From Cereibacter ovatus (lineage in GTDB: Bacteria > Pseudomonadota > Alphaproteobacteria > Rhodobacterales > Rhodobacteraceae): 64,000 nt of DNA. The position numbers were made by a program, and so were the translations under genes. Positions 43,256-50,745 of this stretch are shown here, in pieces (within the stretch, counting starts at the first letter, position 1; each line of letters begins with the position of its first letter). The stretch lies in the NCBI RefSeq assembly GCF_900207575.1, contig NZ_OAOQ01000014.1:1-64000 (forward strand), in the 5' to 3' direction. The notes beneath the pieces are model-generated. The model worked only from the letters and a program-made list of their open reading frames with translations. It was not told the origin of the DNA and did not search any database.

Positions 43256-44344
43256 GGCTGCAATCCTTCAAGGAAATCCATCTGCGCCGGGCGCTGGGCC
43301 GCCTCGGTCGGCCCCCAGATCCACGGGCCGGAGGCCATGGGCAGCTGCGAGAGAGCGCCACGCATGTGCTGCTGCCAGAGGGTGAACTCCGTTGCCGAGC
43401 AGGCGCAGAGCGCGTGCCCGATGGGCCAGCCCATCAGCCATCCGACGAAGAGCGGGTTCAGCCGCCGCCGCGACCGGCCCTTCAGGATCCGCCGCGAGGT
43501 GACGCGCCCATGCGAGGCAATCATCGAAGCCCAAAGCGGGCGCGAGATCGGGGCGTGCGGCGAGGACCGCCGCCCATCCGGCAAGGTCACCGGGGCCGGG
43601 CGGGTGAAGCCCTGTTCCGCCCGGTAGTGCAGCAGGTCCATCCGGGACTTGCCGTCGCTGCGCGTGATGCTGGCCTCGCTCGATCCCTTCCAGTTCTGCG
43701 CGGCCGGGGTTGGCCAGTGGTTCGGCAGGGCTTTCGCGATGCCCAGCGCCAGCGCCTCGGCCTTCCGGGTAAAGTCGCTGTTGCCGGCCGGGTTGTAGCG
43801 GCCGGTGCCGGGATGCAGGCTCATCGGTGTGGGCCAGGATGAAGATCCGCAGTCGCTCATGCGGCGCGCCGACCTCTGCCGCCGAGAACAGACCCGCCGC
43901 AGGCGTGTAGCCCAATCCCCAAAGCTCTCGCAGGACAGTTTCAAGGCCGAGGGTGACGTGACCGGCGACGTTTTCCAGGAAGACCCATTCCGGGCGGCAT
44001 TCGCCGATGACGCGGGCGACGTCGGGCCAGAGGTGGCGAGGATCGTCGGCGCCGCCGCGTTTCCCGGCCGCGCTGAAGGGCTGGCAAGGGTATCCGGCCA
44101 GGACGGCATCGAAGGCGCCGCGGACGGGCCGGGCATCGAAGCTGCGCAGGTCGGTCCAGATTGGGGCCGGGACGAAATACCCCGCGCGCTGGGCGGCGAT
44201 GAGGACCGCCCTTGGCCAGTCCTCCCATTCGACGAAGGCGCGGGTGTGATAGCCGGGTTCGGCGAGCATGAGGCCCAGATCAAGGCCTCCGCCGCCTGCA
44301 CAGAGGGACAATCCGTGCCGGGGACGTGACACCATGCCATTCAC
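43252..44344 (-). pseudogene. DNA C5-cytosine methyltransferase gene with an apparent frameshift
   Basis: The 5' frame carries motif I SLCAGGGGLDLGL, the catalytic GYPCQPFSAAG (Cys87) and WVFLENVAGH, then loses sense after LRIFILAHTDEP. The 3' sense continues in the next frame (RYNPAGNSDFTRKAEALALGIAKALPNHWPTPA ... LFVGWLMGWPIGHALCACSATEFTLWQQ), a typical phage MTase C-terminus. The shift lies at about 43810-43845. Both outer ends are coupled to neighbours by ATGA overlaps (44344/44341 and 43255/43252), showing which frames were native. It is either inactivated, split in two, or a sequence error. Confidence 0.75.
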
Positions 44345-45348
44345 CGCACCCCGCGCTCGCGCAGGCGTTCGGCCGTGACCAGCCCGCGGGCCAGCATCGC
44401 GTCGCGCATGGTGTTGCTGATCGCGCTGACCGGCAGGTAGCGGTCGGAATTGACCAGATCGGCGTAGAAGGCTGGCAAGTCGGTGATCGGCTTTGCCGTT
44501 GGGGCGGGGGCCGCCTTGGGCTTTCTGCGCTTCCGTCCCGCATCCTCGACCTTGCGCCCTGCTGCGCGCTGCATTGCCCGGTCCAATGCCTTCGGCCCAT
44601 CGGGCGGTTCGGGATGTTTCTCGCGGCTTGCCTCGGCCGCAGCGATGATCTCCGCCTCGGTCAACCCCAGCTCGTCACGCCAGCGCTGGACGTGCAGCCG
44701 GGGCGGCCAGCCTTGCCACCAGCCGGGCAGTGCCGCGGGGTCGAGGCCGAGTGCTGCGAGCAGATCCCCGAAAACCTCATCGGAAATCGCCTCGCGCGCT
44801 TGCGCGCCCTCCTCCTCCTTTACTGGTTTACTTAGAGGTTCCCTTACAGGGTTAGTGTCCGAAATCCGGACACGGCTTTCGGCGTTTTCCGGACACGGGT
44901 CGGCGGGAAAATCGGACACGGCTCCGGCACAACTCCCGTGTCCGAAATCCGGACACGGCAGGGCATCGGACCCGTCGTCGAGGGGCGAAAGGCCTGCATC
45001 ATCATTGCTTTCTGCACCCTCTGCTTCCCCGTGTCCGATTTCCGGACACGGCACCACAGCCACAGGTGTGAACCCCGGCTCGAACCCCAGGATGTAGCGG
45101 GTGGGCAGCTGGCGCTTGGTCACGGGATCGAGCCGCGGCACCCGGCGCAGCAGACCCACGGCCTCGAGCTGGCCAAGGTGATCGTTCAGTGTGGACCGGC
45201 TGATCTCGCAGTCATGCGCCAGCCGGTCCTGCGAGGGGAAGCAGCCGTAGTCGGGGTTGAACCGGTCGCAGAGATGCCAGAGGACGATCTTGGTCGTCGG
45301 CTTCAGCCCGCGCTGCTTGATGGCCCAGTTGGTGGCCTCGTGGCTCAT
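44341..45348 (-). CDS. Phage replication initiator-like protein (helix-turn-helix, gpO-like)
   Basis: The protein has 335 aa. The N-terminal winged helix (TTKIVLWHLCDRFNPDYGCFPSQDRLAHDCEISRSTLNDHLGQLEAVGLL) is the HTH_36 type of phage replication proteins. A Pro/Cys-rich middle (about 95-165, repeats of CP(E/D)xGHG) is encoded by palindromic DNA repeats. The C-terminal half is helical. It is placed between a VRR-NUC gene and the MTase, coupled to both by 4-nt overlaps. By analogy with lambda O it would bind an origin within its own gene. Confidence 0.75.
   Translation of the reverse strand: MSHEATNWAIKQRGLKPTTKIVLWHLCDRFNPDYGCFPSQDRLAHDCEISRSTLNDHLGQLEAVGLLRRVPRLDPVTKRQLPTRYILGFEPGFTPVAVVPCPEIGHGEAEGAESNDDAGLSPLDDGSDALPCPDFGHGSCAGAVSDFPADPCPENAESRVRISDTNPVREPLSKPVKEEEGAQAREAISDEVFGDLLAALGLDPAALPGWWQGWPPRLHVQRWRDELGLTEAEIIAAAEASREKHPEPPDGPKALDRAMQRAAGRKVEDAGRKRRKPKAAPAPTAKPITDLPAFYADLVNSDRYLPVSAISNTMRDAMLARGLVTAERLRERGVR
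44855..45051. repeat. Iteron-like palindromes inside the replication gene (putative phage origin)
   Basis: Three full palindromes of the form GTGTCC-N7-GGACAC are at 44855-44873, 44936-44958 and 45029-45051; the last two extend to CCGTGTCC...GGACACGG. Two half sites CGGACACGG lie between (44890-44898 and 44913-44921). The identical GTGTCC/GGACAC arms kept within coding DNA suggest binding sites for the encoded protein. Confidence 0.65.
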
Positions 45349-45740
45349 GGCGCGGACCTCCGCGGGGCAGGGGCGATGCGCGTGGTGAAGCCGTGATCCG
45401 CCAGCGCGCCCAGCGCGTCATCGAGGCTGCGGACCAGCGCCCAGCCAAACCCCTGTGCCTTCACAGCATCGCGGAACGCCTCCTGCTCCGGCCGCAGCCG
45501 CCCCTTCGGGGCCTTCAGTTCGAGGAACAGGACGCGGCCGTCGCAGATCACCATCAGATCGGCGAACCCGGCATGGACGCCCATGCCGACAAGGATCGCC
45601 TGGCGCTTGGCCCCGCGGGGCCCGGCCTCGGTCACCTCATTGGCGCAGTGGTGGATGATCGCCGAGCGGGGAAGGGCGATGCGCAGGGCCTGCACGACGG
45701 CACGCTGAAGATCGGCCTCGGGGGTGCCACGGCGCATCAT
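45345..45740 (-). CDS. VRR-NUC domain nuclease
   Basis: The protein has 131 aa. VHAGFADLMVICDGRVLFLELKAPKGRLRPEQEAF has the Asp, Glu-x-Lys and Gln residues of the VRR-NUC (PD-(D/E)xK) fold. Stand-alone phage VRR-NUC proteins act as structure-specific nucleases during replication or recombination. It is coupled by overlaps to the genes on both sides. Confidence 0.9.
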   Translation of the reverse strand: MMRRGTPEADLQRAVVQALRIALPRSAIIHHCANEVTEAGPRGAKRQAILVGMGVHAGFADLMVICDGRVLFLELKAPKGRLRPEQEAFRDAVKAQGFGWALVRSLDDALGALADHGFTTRIAPAPRRSAP

Positions 45741-45976
45741 CGCGCGGCTCTCCCCTGGTCTTCGCGCTGGGCACGTTGCACCGGCCGCCGCGCATCGACG
45801 ACGACCAGCAGGCGCTGGGCATCAGCTCGCTCGCCAGGGGTCTCGCCATGCTGGGCAAGCACGTTGCAGGCGAGCCGGATCAGGAGATCGCTGTGATGTG
45901 CGACATCGGCGAGGACGGCGCGGGCCTCGGCCACGCGGTCGGCGGGCCAGGCGGAACTGCGGGGGTGGATCGTCAT
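45737..45976 (-). CDS. Small early phage protein, unknown function
   Basis: The protein has 79 aa from ATG 45976, overlapping the stop of the excisionase-like gene (ATGA). The sequence (RVAEARAVLADVAHHSDLLIRLACNVLAQHGETPGERADAQRLLVVVDARR) is helical without a known motif. Its place in an unbroken chain of 4-nt overlaps supports it. Confidence 0.65.
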   Translation of the reverse strand: MTIHPRSSAWPADRVAEARAVLADVAHHSDLLIRLACNVLAQHGETPGERADAQRLLVVVDARRPVQRAQREDQGRAAR

Positions 45977-46221
45977 GACCGCCCCCGCGTCTTGCGCACC
46001 GGGTGAGCCTGTTCCTGCGCCCTGATCCACTCCTGGATGGCGGCGCGGCGATAGAAGGTCTTTCGACCTATGCGTGTGCAGGGCGGACCCTGACGGCGGG
46101 CCTCCCACCGCGACAAAGTGTCTGTGGTCAAATCCAGTGCGCGGGCCAGCTGCTCGCGGCTGATCCAGTCGGCCAGGAGGTCAGGGACCTCCTCCACCGG
46201 GTCGTTTTGTATGTCCTTCAT
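45973..46221 (-). CDS. Excisionase/AlpA-like helix-turn-helix protein
   Basis: The protein has 82 aa. WISREQLARALDLTTDTLSRWEARRQGPPCTRIGRKTFYRRAAIQEWI is the winged-helix pattern of MerR/excisionase proteins. As first gene of the leftward early operon it may act as excisionase or early regulator. Its promoter must lie in the 46222-46843 control region. Confidence 0.8.
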   Translation of the reverse strand: MKDIQNDPVEEVPDLLADWISREQLARALDLTTDTLSRWEARRQGPPCTRIGRKTFYRRAAIQEWIRAQEQAHPVRKTRGRS

Positions 46222-46282
46222 GGGCTGCTCCGTTCGCCTCGCGCCCCTCTGCCGGGGGCGGTTTCAGCGAAGCAGAGCGCGA

Positions 46283-46312
46283 GGACCGGAAGACAGGCGG
46301 AAGGTGGAACTG
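46283..46312 (+). repeat. Left copy of a 30-bp direct repeat flanking the integrase block
   Basis: It matches 48791-48820 at 28 of 30 bases (core ACAGGCGGAAGGTGGAA). Both copies are followed within about 25 bp by CAATTCC. Confidence 0.75.
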
Positions 46313-46506
46313 GCCGCTAGCTCCCAATTCCACCCCTTGTTTTATTGGACTTTCAGCGGATAGCGCGCGACGCGACAGGCGTTGCCGCAGCCCTCGCAGC
46401 GCATCTCAAGCGCCGGTTCCTGGCGACGATCCGCACTTCGTCGCCATCGTTTCGTCAGCTTGGGGCTGATTGGGCGGCGCTGAGACGGTTTCGCCGGTTT
46501 CGCAGC

Positions 46507-46538
46507 GACCGGAATTGCCGGAATGGACCGTTCCGGTC
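46507..46538. promoter_or_regulatory. Inverted repeat GACCGGAA/TTCCGGTC
   Basis: This is a perfect 8-bp inverted repeat with a 16-nt spacer, in a stretch with further CCGGAA copies, inside the divergent control region. It is a possible operator. Confidence 0.4.
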
Positions 46539-46843
46539 GGGTTCCGGGGGTGCTGGACGATATCCACAAGTTCTTTTTTTGTTCCGTCGCGCCAGCGTAG
46601 GATTCTGGTTGATCGCTCGCCTTCCGGATGCGTAGATTCGTGGTTGAGCAGAACATAAGAATCGACAAGGCAACCGAAGCCAGGTCCCGCCCCTCTTGGG
46701 GTGGAGTGCCCAATTACAGGCAGTTTTCCTCGACGACGTGGGCTGCAGCCAGTCCACCCGCGTGCTTGGCACGGCGGGTTTTTGTAACCCGCAGTCCGAC
46801 GGCCCTGGCCGAAGGATGCCGTATGTCTGAGAGGAGTTCATTC

Positions 46844-47446
46844 ATGCCTTTGCCGCCCGTCGCCTTCTATTCCATCTACGAAATTGCCGTGCGCTGGGGC
46901 TGTCCCCCGGCCGATGTCGCGGGCTGGGCGGCAGAGGGCCAGCTGAAGGTCGTCGCAGGCATTCCGCCCGTCAGATGTGGGGATGAAGTCGTGGGGGGCT
47001 TGGTCGAGGTGCCCATCGCGGAACTGATGTGCATGTTCAGGCGGTTCGGGCCGAGCGACGATATCGGCCGATTGAAGCGCGTTCTCAAACCCGGCAGCGC
47101 GACCTGGGCGCACGTGACCGAACCTTCGGATGGTCTGCCGATCCGCTCGTCAGACCTGATGGTGGCGTCGGGGTCGTTGCTGCAATTCGAGGAAGAACGC
47201 GACCTATTGCGCCGCCCGGCCTCCACCATCGGCGCCAGTCCGCGGTACGATTGGGATTCCATGTACGCGTGGCTGACCGTTTTCCTGTTCGAAAAGGGGG
47301 TGCCCGACACCCAGACCGCGCTGGTTGCGCTGGTGCAGGACTGGTTCGTCCAGAATTCGAAGTCGGGGGAAGTGCCGGATGAAAGCACCATCCGCAAGCG
47401 GCTGACCTCCCTCTGGCGCAAGCTGCGTGGCGAGGAAACGGTGTGA
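46844..47446 (+). CDS. Phage protein next to integrase, unknown function (HTH-like N-terminus)
   Basis: The protein has 200 aa from ATG 46844, preceded by GAGGAG at 7 nt; ATG 46823 is an alternative. The N-terminus (FYSIYEIAVRWGCPPADVAGWAAEGQLKV) looks like a MerR/excisionase-type DNA-binding domain. The C-terminus has PDESTIRKRLTSLWRKLRGEE, seen in host-related accessory proteins. It converges on the integrase gene with a 3-nt gap. It may be a regulator in place of a classical repressor. Confidence 0.65.
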   Translation: MPLPPVAFYSIYEIAVRWGCPPADVAGWAAEGQLKVVAGIPPVRCGDEVVGGLVEVPIAELMCMFRRFGPSDDIGRLKRVLKPGSATWAHVTEPSDGLPIRSSDLMVASGSLLQFEEERDLLRRPASTIGASPRYDWDSMYAWLTVFLFEKGVPDTQTALVALVQDWFVQNSKSGEVPDESTIRKRLTSLWRKLRGEETV

Positions 47447-47449
47447 AGG

Positions 47450-48721
47450 TCAGGCCGATTTCGGCAAGTCGGTTCCGTCCTGCGCTGCGTCATGCACAAG
47501 GCGGGGCCGCGGGCGCAGGAGACTGGCCACCGTATCGACGCCTGCGCGCAAGGGGGAATCCATCAGGTGCGCATAACGCTGGGTGGTCTGCATCTGGCTG
47601 TGGCCCAAGAGCTTGCCGATCATTTCCAGCGATGCGCCGCCGCTGACAAGCAGGGAGGCGAAGGTGTGGCGCAGGTCGTGGATGCGGACGTCGGCCAGCC
47701 CGGCGTCCTTCTGTGCCTTGGCCCAGAAACGGCGGATTTCACGCACCGGCTGGCCAACCGTCTCGCCGGGGAAGAGCCACGGATTGCCGCTCGGCACCGC
47801 CCGCAGACGCAGGCGCACGATGGCTGCGACGTCCTGCGAAATCGGCACACGGTGGATCTTGCGCTGCTTGGTGGTCGAGGCGGGTTTCGACCAGATGGCA
47901 TAGTCGAGGTTCAACTGTTCGAACCGCGCGGTGCGAACCTCGCCCACCCGCGCGCCGGTCAACATGCACATGCGGATGATCGCCGCGGCGCGCTGATCCT
48001 CGGCGCCATCCAGCACGGCCGCCAGTCGAGTCAGCTCTTCGGGCGACAGGAAGCGCTCGCGGGCATGTTCGATGCGACGATGGAACCCCTGCGCGGGGTT
48101 GTCCGTCCGCCATTCCCATTCCATGGCCAGCGTGAACATCTTGCGCAGCACCTCACCCATGCGGTTGGCGCGGATCGGGGTGGGCTTGTGGCCCTGCAGT
48201 TTGCGGGCCCTGTTATTGGGTTTCGCCTTGCAGGGGCGGGGGCGGCCCTCGGCCACAAAATCGAGGAACTTTGCCACATCGGACTTGGTGATCTCTGTCA
48301 CCAGCCGGTTGCCCCAGGCCGGTTCCACCATCTTCTTCAGCATCGAGACCTGGTCGCCCGCATTGGTCTTGGCGAGTTTCGGCAGATGCTCGGCGATGTA
48401 GCGGTCGATCATGTCCGTGACGCGCGGGGCCCCTCGCCATTCGTCGCGCGCCGCCAGAGGGTCCTGCCCTTCGTCGATGGCGCGCCGCAGTTCCTTGGCG
48501 CGTTCGCGCGCGGCCGTGACGCTCCACTCCGGCCAGCGCCCGATGGTCATCCGGCGCTGCCGCCCTGAGTGCCGGTAGTCGATGGTGAAGGTCCGCGCGC
48601 CCGAGGCCTGCACGCGGGCGGCGAAGCCGATCACCTCCGTGTCGAAGATCTGATAGCTGACGCCGGGCTTGGGGTCCGCCTCGCGCAGGGTTTTCTCATT
48701 CAGTTTCAGTCTCTTGACCAT
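47450..48721 (-). CDS. int: Tyrosine recombinase / phage integrase
   Basis: The protein has 423 aa from ATG 48721 (GGAGG 8 nt upstream). It has the N-terminal DUF4102-type arm-binding and SAM-like core-binding domains and catalytic residues Arg258 (GARVGEV), His348-x-x-Arg351 (HDLRHTFAS), His374 (LLGHSQ) and Tyr383 (TQRYAHL). It integrates the element into the tRNA-fMet gene. It lies 5.4 kb from attR because the 49.7-53.7 kb cargo stands between. Copies of a 30-bp repeat flank the block. Confidence 0.95.
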   Translation of the reverse strand: MVKRLKLNEKTLREADPKPGVSYQIFDTEVIGFAARVQASGARTFTIDYRHSGRQRRMTIGRWPEWSVTAARERAKELRRAIDEGQDPLAARDEWRGAPRVTDMIDRYIAEHLPKLAKTNAGDQVSMLKKMVEPAWGNRLVTEITKSDVAKFLDFVAEGRPRPCKAKPNNRARKLQGHKPTPIRANRMGEVLRKMFTLAMEWEWRTDNPAQGFHRRIEHARERFLSPEELTRLAAVLDGAEDQRAAAIIRMCMLTGARVGEVRTARFEQLNLDYAIWSKPASTTKQRKIHRVPISQDVAAIVRLRLRAVPSGNPWLFPGETVGQPVREIRRFWAKAQKDAGLADVRIHDLRHTFASLLVSGGASLEMIGKLLGHSQMQTTQRYAHLMDSPLRAGVDTVASLLRPRPRLVHDAAQDGTDLPKSA

Positions 48722-48790
48722 GCTTCGCACCTCCGTCGCCAACGACACAGGCGTAGACCTGCGCCACTATCAAGTCGGACCACAGGGCCG

Positions 48791-48820
48791 GGACCGGAAT
48801 ACAGGCGGAAGGTGGAATTG
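48791..48820 (+). repeat. Right copy of the 30-bp direct repeat flanking the integrase block
   Basis: 28 of 30 bases match 46283-46312. It lies 70 nt upstream of the integrase start, so it may contain the integrase promoter or operator. Confidence 0.75.
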
Positions 48821-48984
48821 AAGGCCGGGGGACAATTCCGGGAAGGAAAAACAAGGTGTTACGCGACTTGGCCCAGTGCGAGGGGTTGGGAAAAGACGGA
48901 CGCACTCCACCATCTTCGCCGATGGTTTGATCGGGATCTGCGCATGAGGTAATCCTGTCGGAACGCTCCTATCCCGAAACTGCA

Positions 48985-49434
48985 ATGCCCAGCGCCAAGC
49001 CTCCGAGAAACCTGACGCCCGTTCTTTGCCAGCGGCTGCAGACCGAGATGCTGAAGGCCTGCGAAGCCGTCGCCGCCCGTCATGGCCTGGTGGTCGAGCC
49101 GCGCGACATCACCGGCGTTGACCTGCGCTGGGGGTTTGATGCGACGTTTCGGGTGTCGATCCCGATGGCTGATGGAACTGCCCTTAACCCTGAAAGACTG
49201 CGCTTCGAGGCGCTGGCAGAAGCGTTCGGCTTGTCGCCGAACGATTTCGGACGCCAGTTCAGCGCAGGGCGCGAGTCCTTCCGGATCACTGGCATCGACC
49301 CCCGCCGCCCCAAATACCCGGTTTCCGCCGAACGCATCCCTGACGGGCAAGGATTCAAGTTCACCATCGAACAAGTAGCGACACAGCTGCAGAAGGGTAT
49401 GAAGGATGTGACACCGAGGGGCAAAGGTTGGTAG
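48985..49434 (+). CDS. Hypothetical phage protein
   Basis: The protein has 149 aa (LTPVLCQRLQTEMLKACEAVAARHGLVVEPRDITGVDLRWGFDATFRVSIP, then FGLSPNDFGRQFSAGRESFRITGIDPRRPKYPVSAERI). It is well-formed with alpha/beta composition and no motif I can name. It is divergent from the integrase across 263 nt that hold the direct repeat. The ribosome-binding site is weak. Confidence 0.6.
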   Translation: MPSAKPPRNLTPVLCQRLQTEMLKACEAVAARHGLVVEPRDITGVDLRWGFDATFRVSIPMADGTALNPERLRFEALAEAFGLSPNDFGRQFSAGRESFRITGIDPRRPKYPVSAERIPDGQGFKFTIEQVATQLQKGMKDVTPRGKGW

Positions 49435-49692
49435 CTCTCAGACGTAAAGCGGCCGATCGATCTCTTCTCGAGCAACGATCCCATCGCTCAGCCAGATCGG
49501 TTTTCCTGTTACCCGAAACTTCGTGCCGGAAACTCTCATTCCATGATGCGCCGATCAGTCGTCTGTCGACTCCAGCTCATACACTATGCATTCTAGAGAG
49601 ATGAAAATGGAAGTCTGTCTGCATGTTTTGGCCTGCGAGTGCGGGTACTATGCCTGCAACATGTAGCGCAATTCAAACAAGGGTTCTTGATA

Positions 49693-50745
49693 GTGATCGT
49701 GAGCGCCACTAGCACAAAGTCCAAGGTCACCTTCTTGGAAACGGTTTATCCACCGATTTCCAATCAGGAGACTATCTGGCTTCAGAATGACCCGGAGGTG
49801 GAGGCGCTGCTGAGGCAGAGTGACTTCTATATGATAGGGGGGCGCGCCGAGGCAAAATACTTGAATCTCGTCATCGACCCTGAGGCCAATGCTATCACCT
49901 TTGACTTCGCGATTGGCGACGATTTTCGTGACCCCGTCGAGATCCGCATCCGCGATCTACCAGCCGTCAAGCAATCGAACGCTGATTCCTTTTGGATCGA
50001 GACCGGCGACAAGAATATCCGAATATGGGACGGACCGATCGGCGAGGCCAGCTCGAACGTTCTGGAGTGGTTCACGACCGAGAAACTGATTTGGGATCGG
50101 TCGCGTGGCCGTATGGGTATCGAGCGCTTCGATCGTTACCGCGAGGCCGCGATCTACGATCTCCTTTATGTCGGCATCGCCAAGGTCGGTGACAGCTTCG
50201 ACCGTCTCATCAGCAATGGGCACAAAGCTCGCATGGAGATCCTCGGCAACGAGCCCCAGCGCTATCCCGGAGCGCGGGTGACCGACGAAATCTATTTGTT
50301 CTTGTTCAACGTGCAGCCGCTCATCATGACGACATTCGAGCTGGGCCATGACTTCGAGAACGAAGATTTCAGAAGCGCCTACGACCATAAGCGTATCGTC
50401 GCCGACGCCGAGAAGGCGTTCGTAAGCACCCTGAAGCCCGAATACAACGTGGTGAAGTTCGCGAGCTACCCGAAGGGTGCGGACGGCCTCTACGGCTCTG
50501 ACTTCGTTCGATACGGCTACGCGATCTGCGAGGCCATCTCCTTCAACACGGCGCATGGCCGGATCAGGGGAAGCCGGGACGCGGACACCGGCTTCATCAC
50601 TAATGATGCCGACAGCATCTTCGTCGAAGGAAACACTGTGAAGCTGTTCGTCTCGGGCGTCGACTTCTCGGCCGAGTCGCCGCCAGCCGCGCTGAATGCG
50701 GCTCCGCAAGTCGACAAGAAGGAAGAAAACCAGGGGGGTGTATGA
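49693..50745 (+). CDS. GIY-YIG-like nuclease-fold protein, partner of the TrlF-like ATPase
   Basis: The protein has 350 aa from GTG 49693 (GGG 9 nt upstream); GTG 49639 and GTG 49699 are alternatives. In the C-terminal half, AIYDLLYVGIAKVGDSFDRL, then HKARMEIL, DAEKAFVSTLKPEYN reads like a GIY-YIG active site: Tyr159-x-Gly161, Arg171, His177, Glu240 and Asn252 (counted from 49693). The first GIY strand is not clear. The N-terminal 140 residues are beta-rich (ANAITFDFAIGDDFRDPVEIRIRDL) and may bind a ligand or nucleic acid. Its stop overlaps the ATPase start (ATGA), so the two are made together. The role is unknown; a nuclease effector or recruitment subunit of an anti-phage pair is inferred. 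Confidence 0.6.
   Translation: MIVSATSTKSKVTFLETVYPPISNQETIWLQNDPEVEALLRQSDFYMIGGRAEAKYLNLVIDPEANAITFDFAIGDDFRDPVEIRIRDLPAVKQSNADSFWIETGDKNIRIWDGPIGEASSNVLEWFTTEKLIWDRSRGRMGIERFDRYREAAIYDLLYVGIAKVGDSFDRLISNGHKARMEILGNEPQRYPGARVTDEIYLFLFNVQPLIMTTFELGHDFENEDFRSAYDHKRIVADAEKAFVSTLKPEYNVVKFASYPKGADGLYGSDFVRYGYAICEAISFNTAHGRIRGSRDADTGFITNDADSIFVEGNTVKLFVSGVDFSAESPPAALNAAPQVDKKEENQGGV

Larger units (their letters stand above)
46222..46843. other. Early control region between divergent operons
   Basis: No gene is convincing here; the open frames lack codon bias. It holds the 30-bp direct repeat copy at 46283-46312, an adjoining imperfect hairpin (GGTGGAACTGG ... CCAATTCCACC, 46303-46339) and an inverted repeat GACCGGAA/TTCCGGTC at 46507-46514/46531-46538. 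It must carry promoters for the excisionase-like operon (leftward) and the 46844 gene (rightward). Confidence 0.5.

Noticed and set aside
46342-46713. Genes in the 46.3-46.8 kb gap on either strand
   Set aside because: Peptides are Arg/Pro-rich without periodic codon bias, and the segment is filled with inverted repeats typical of a control region.
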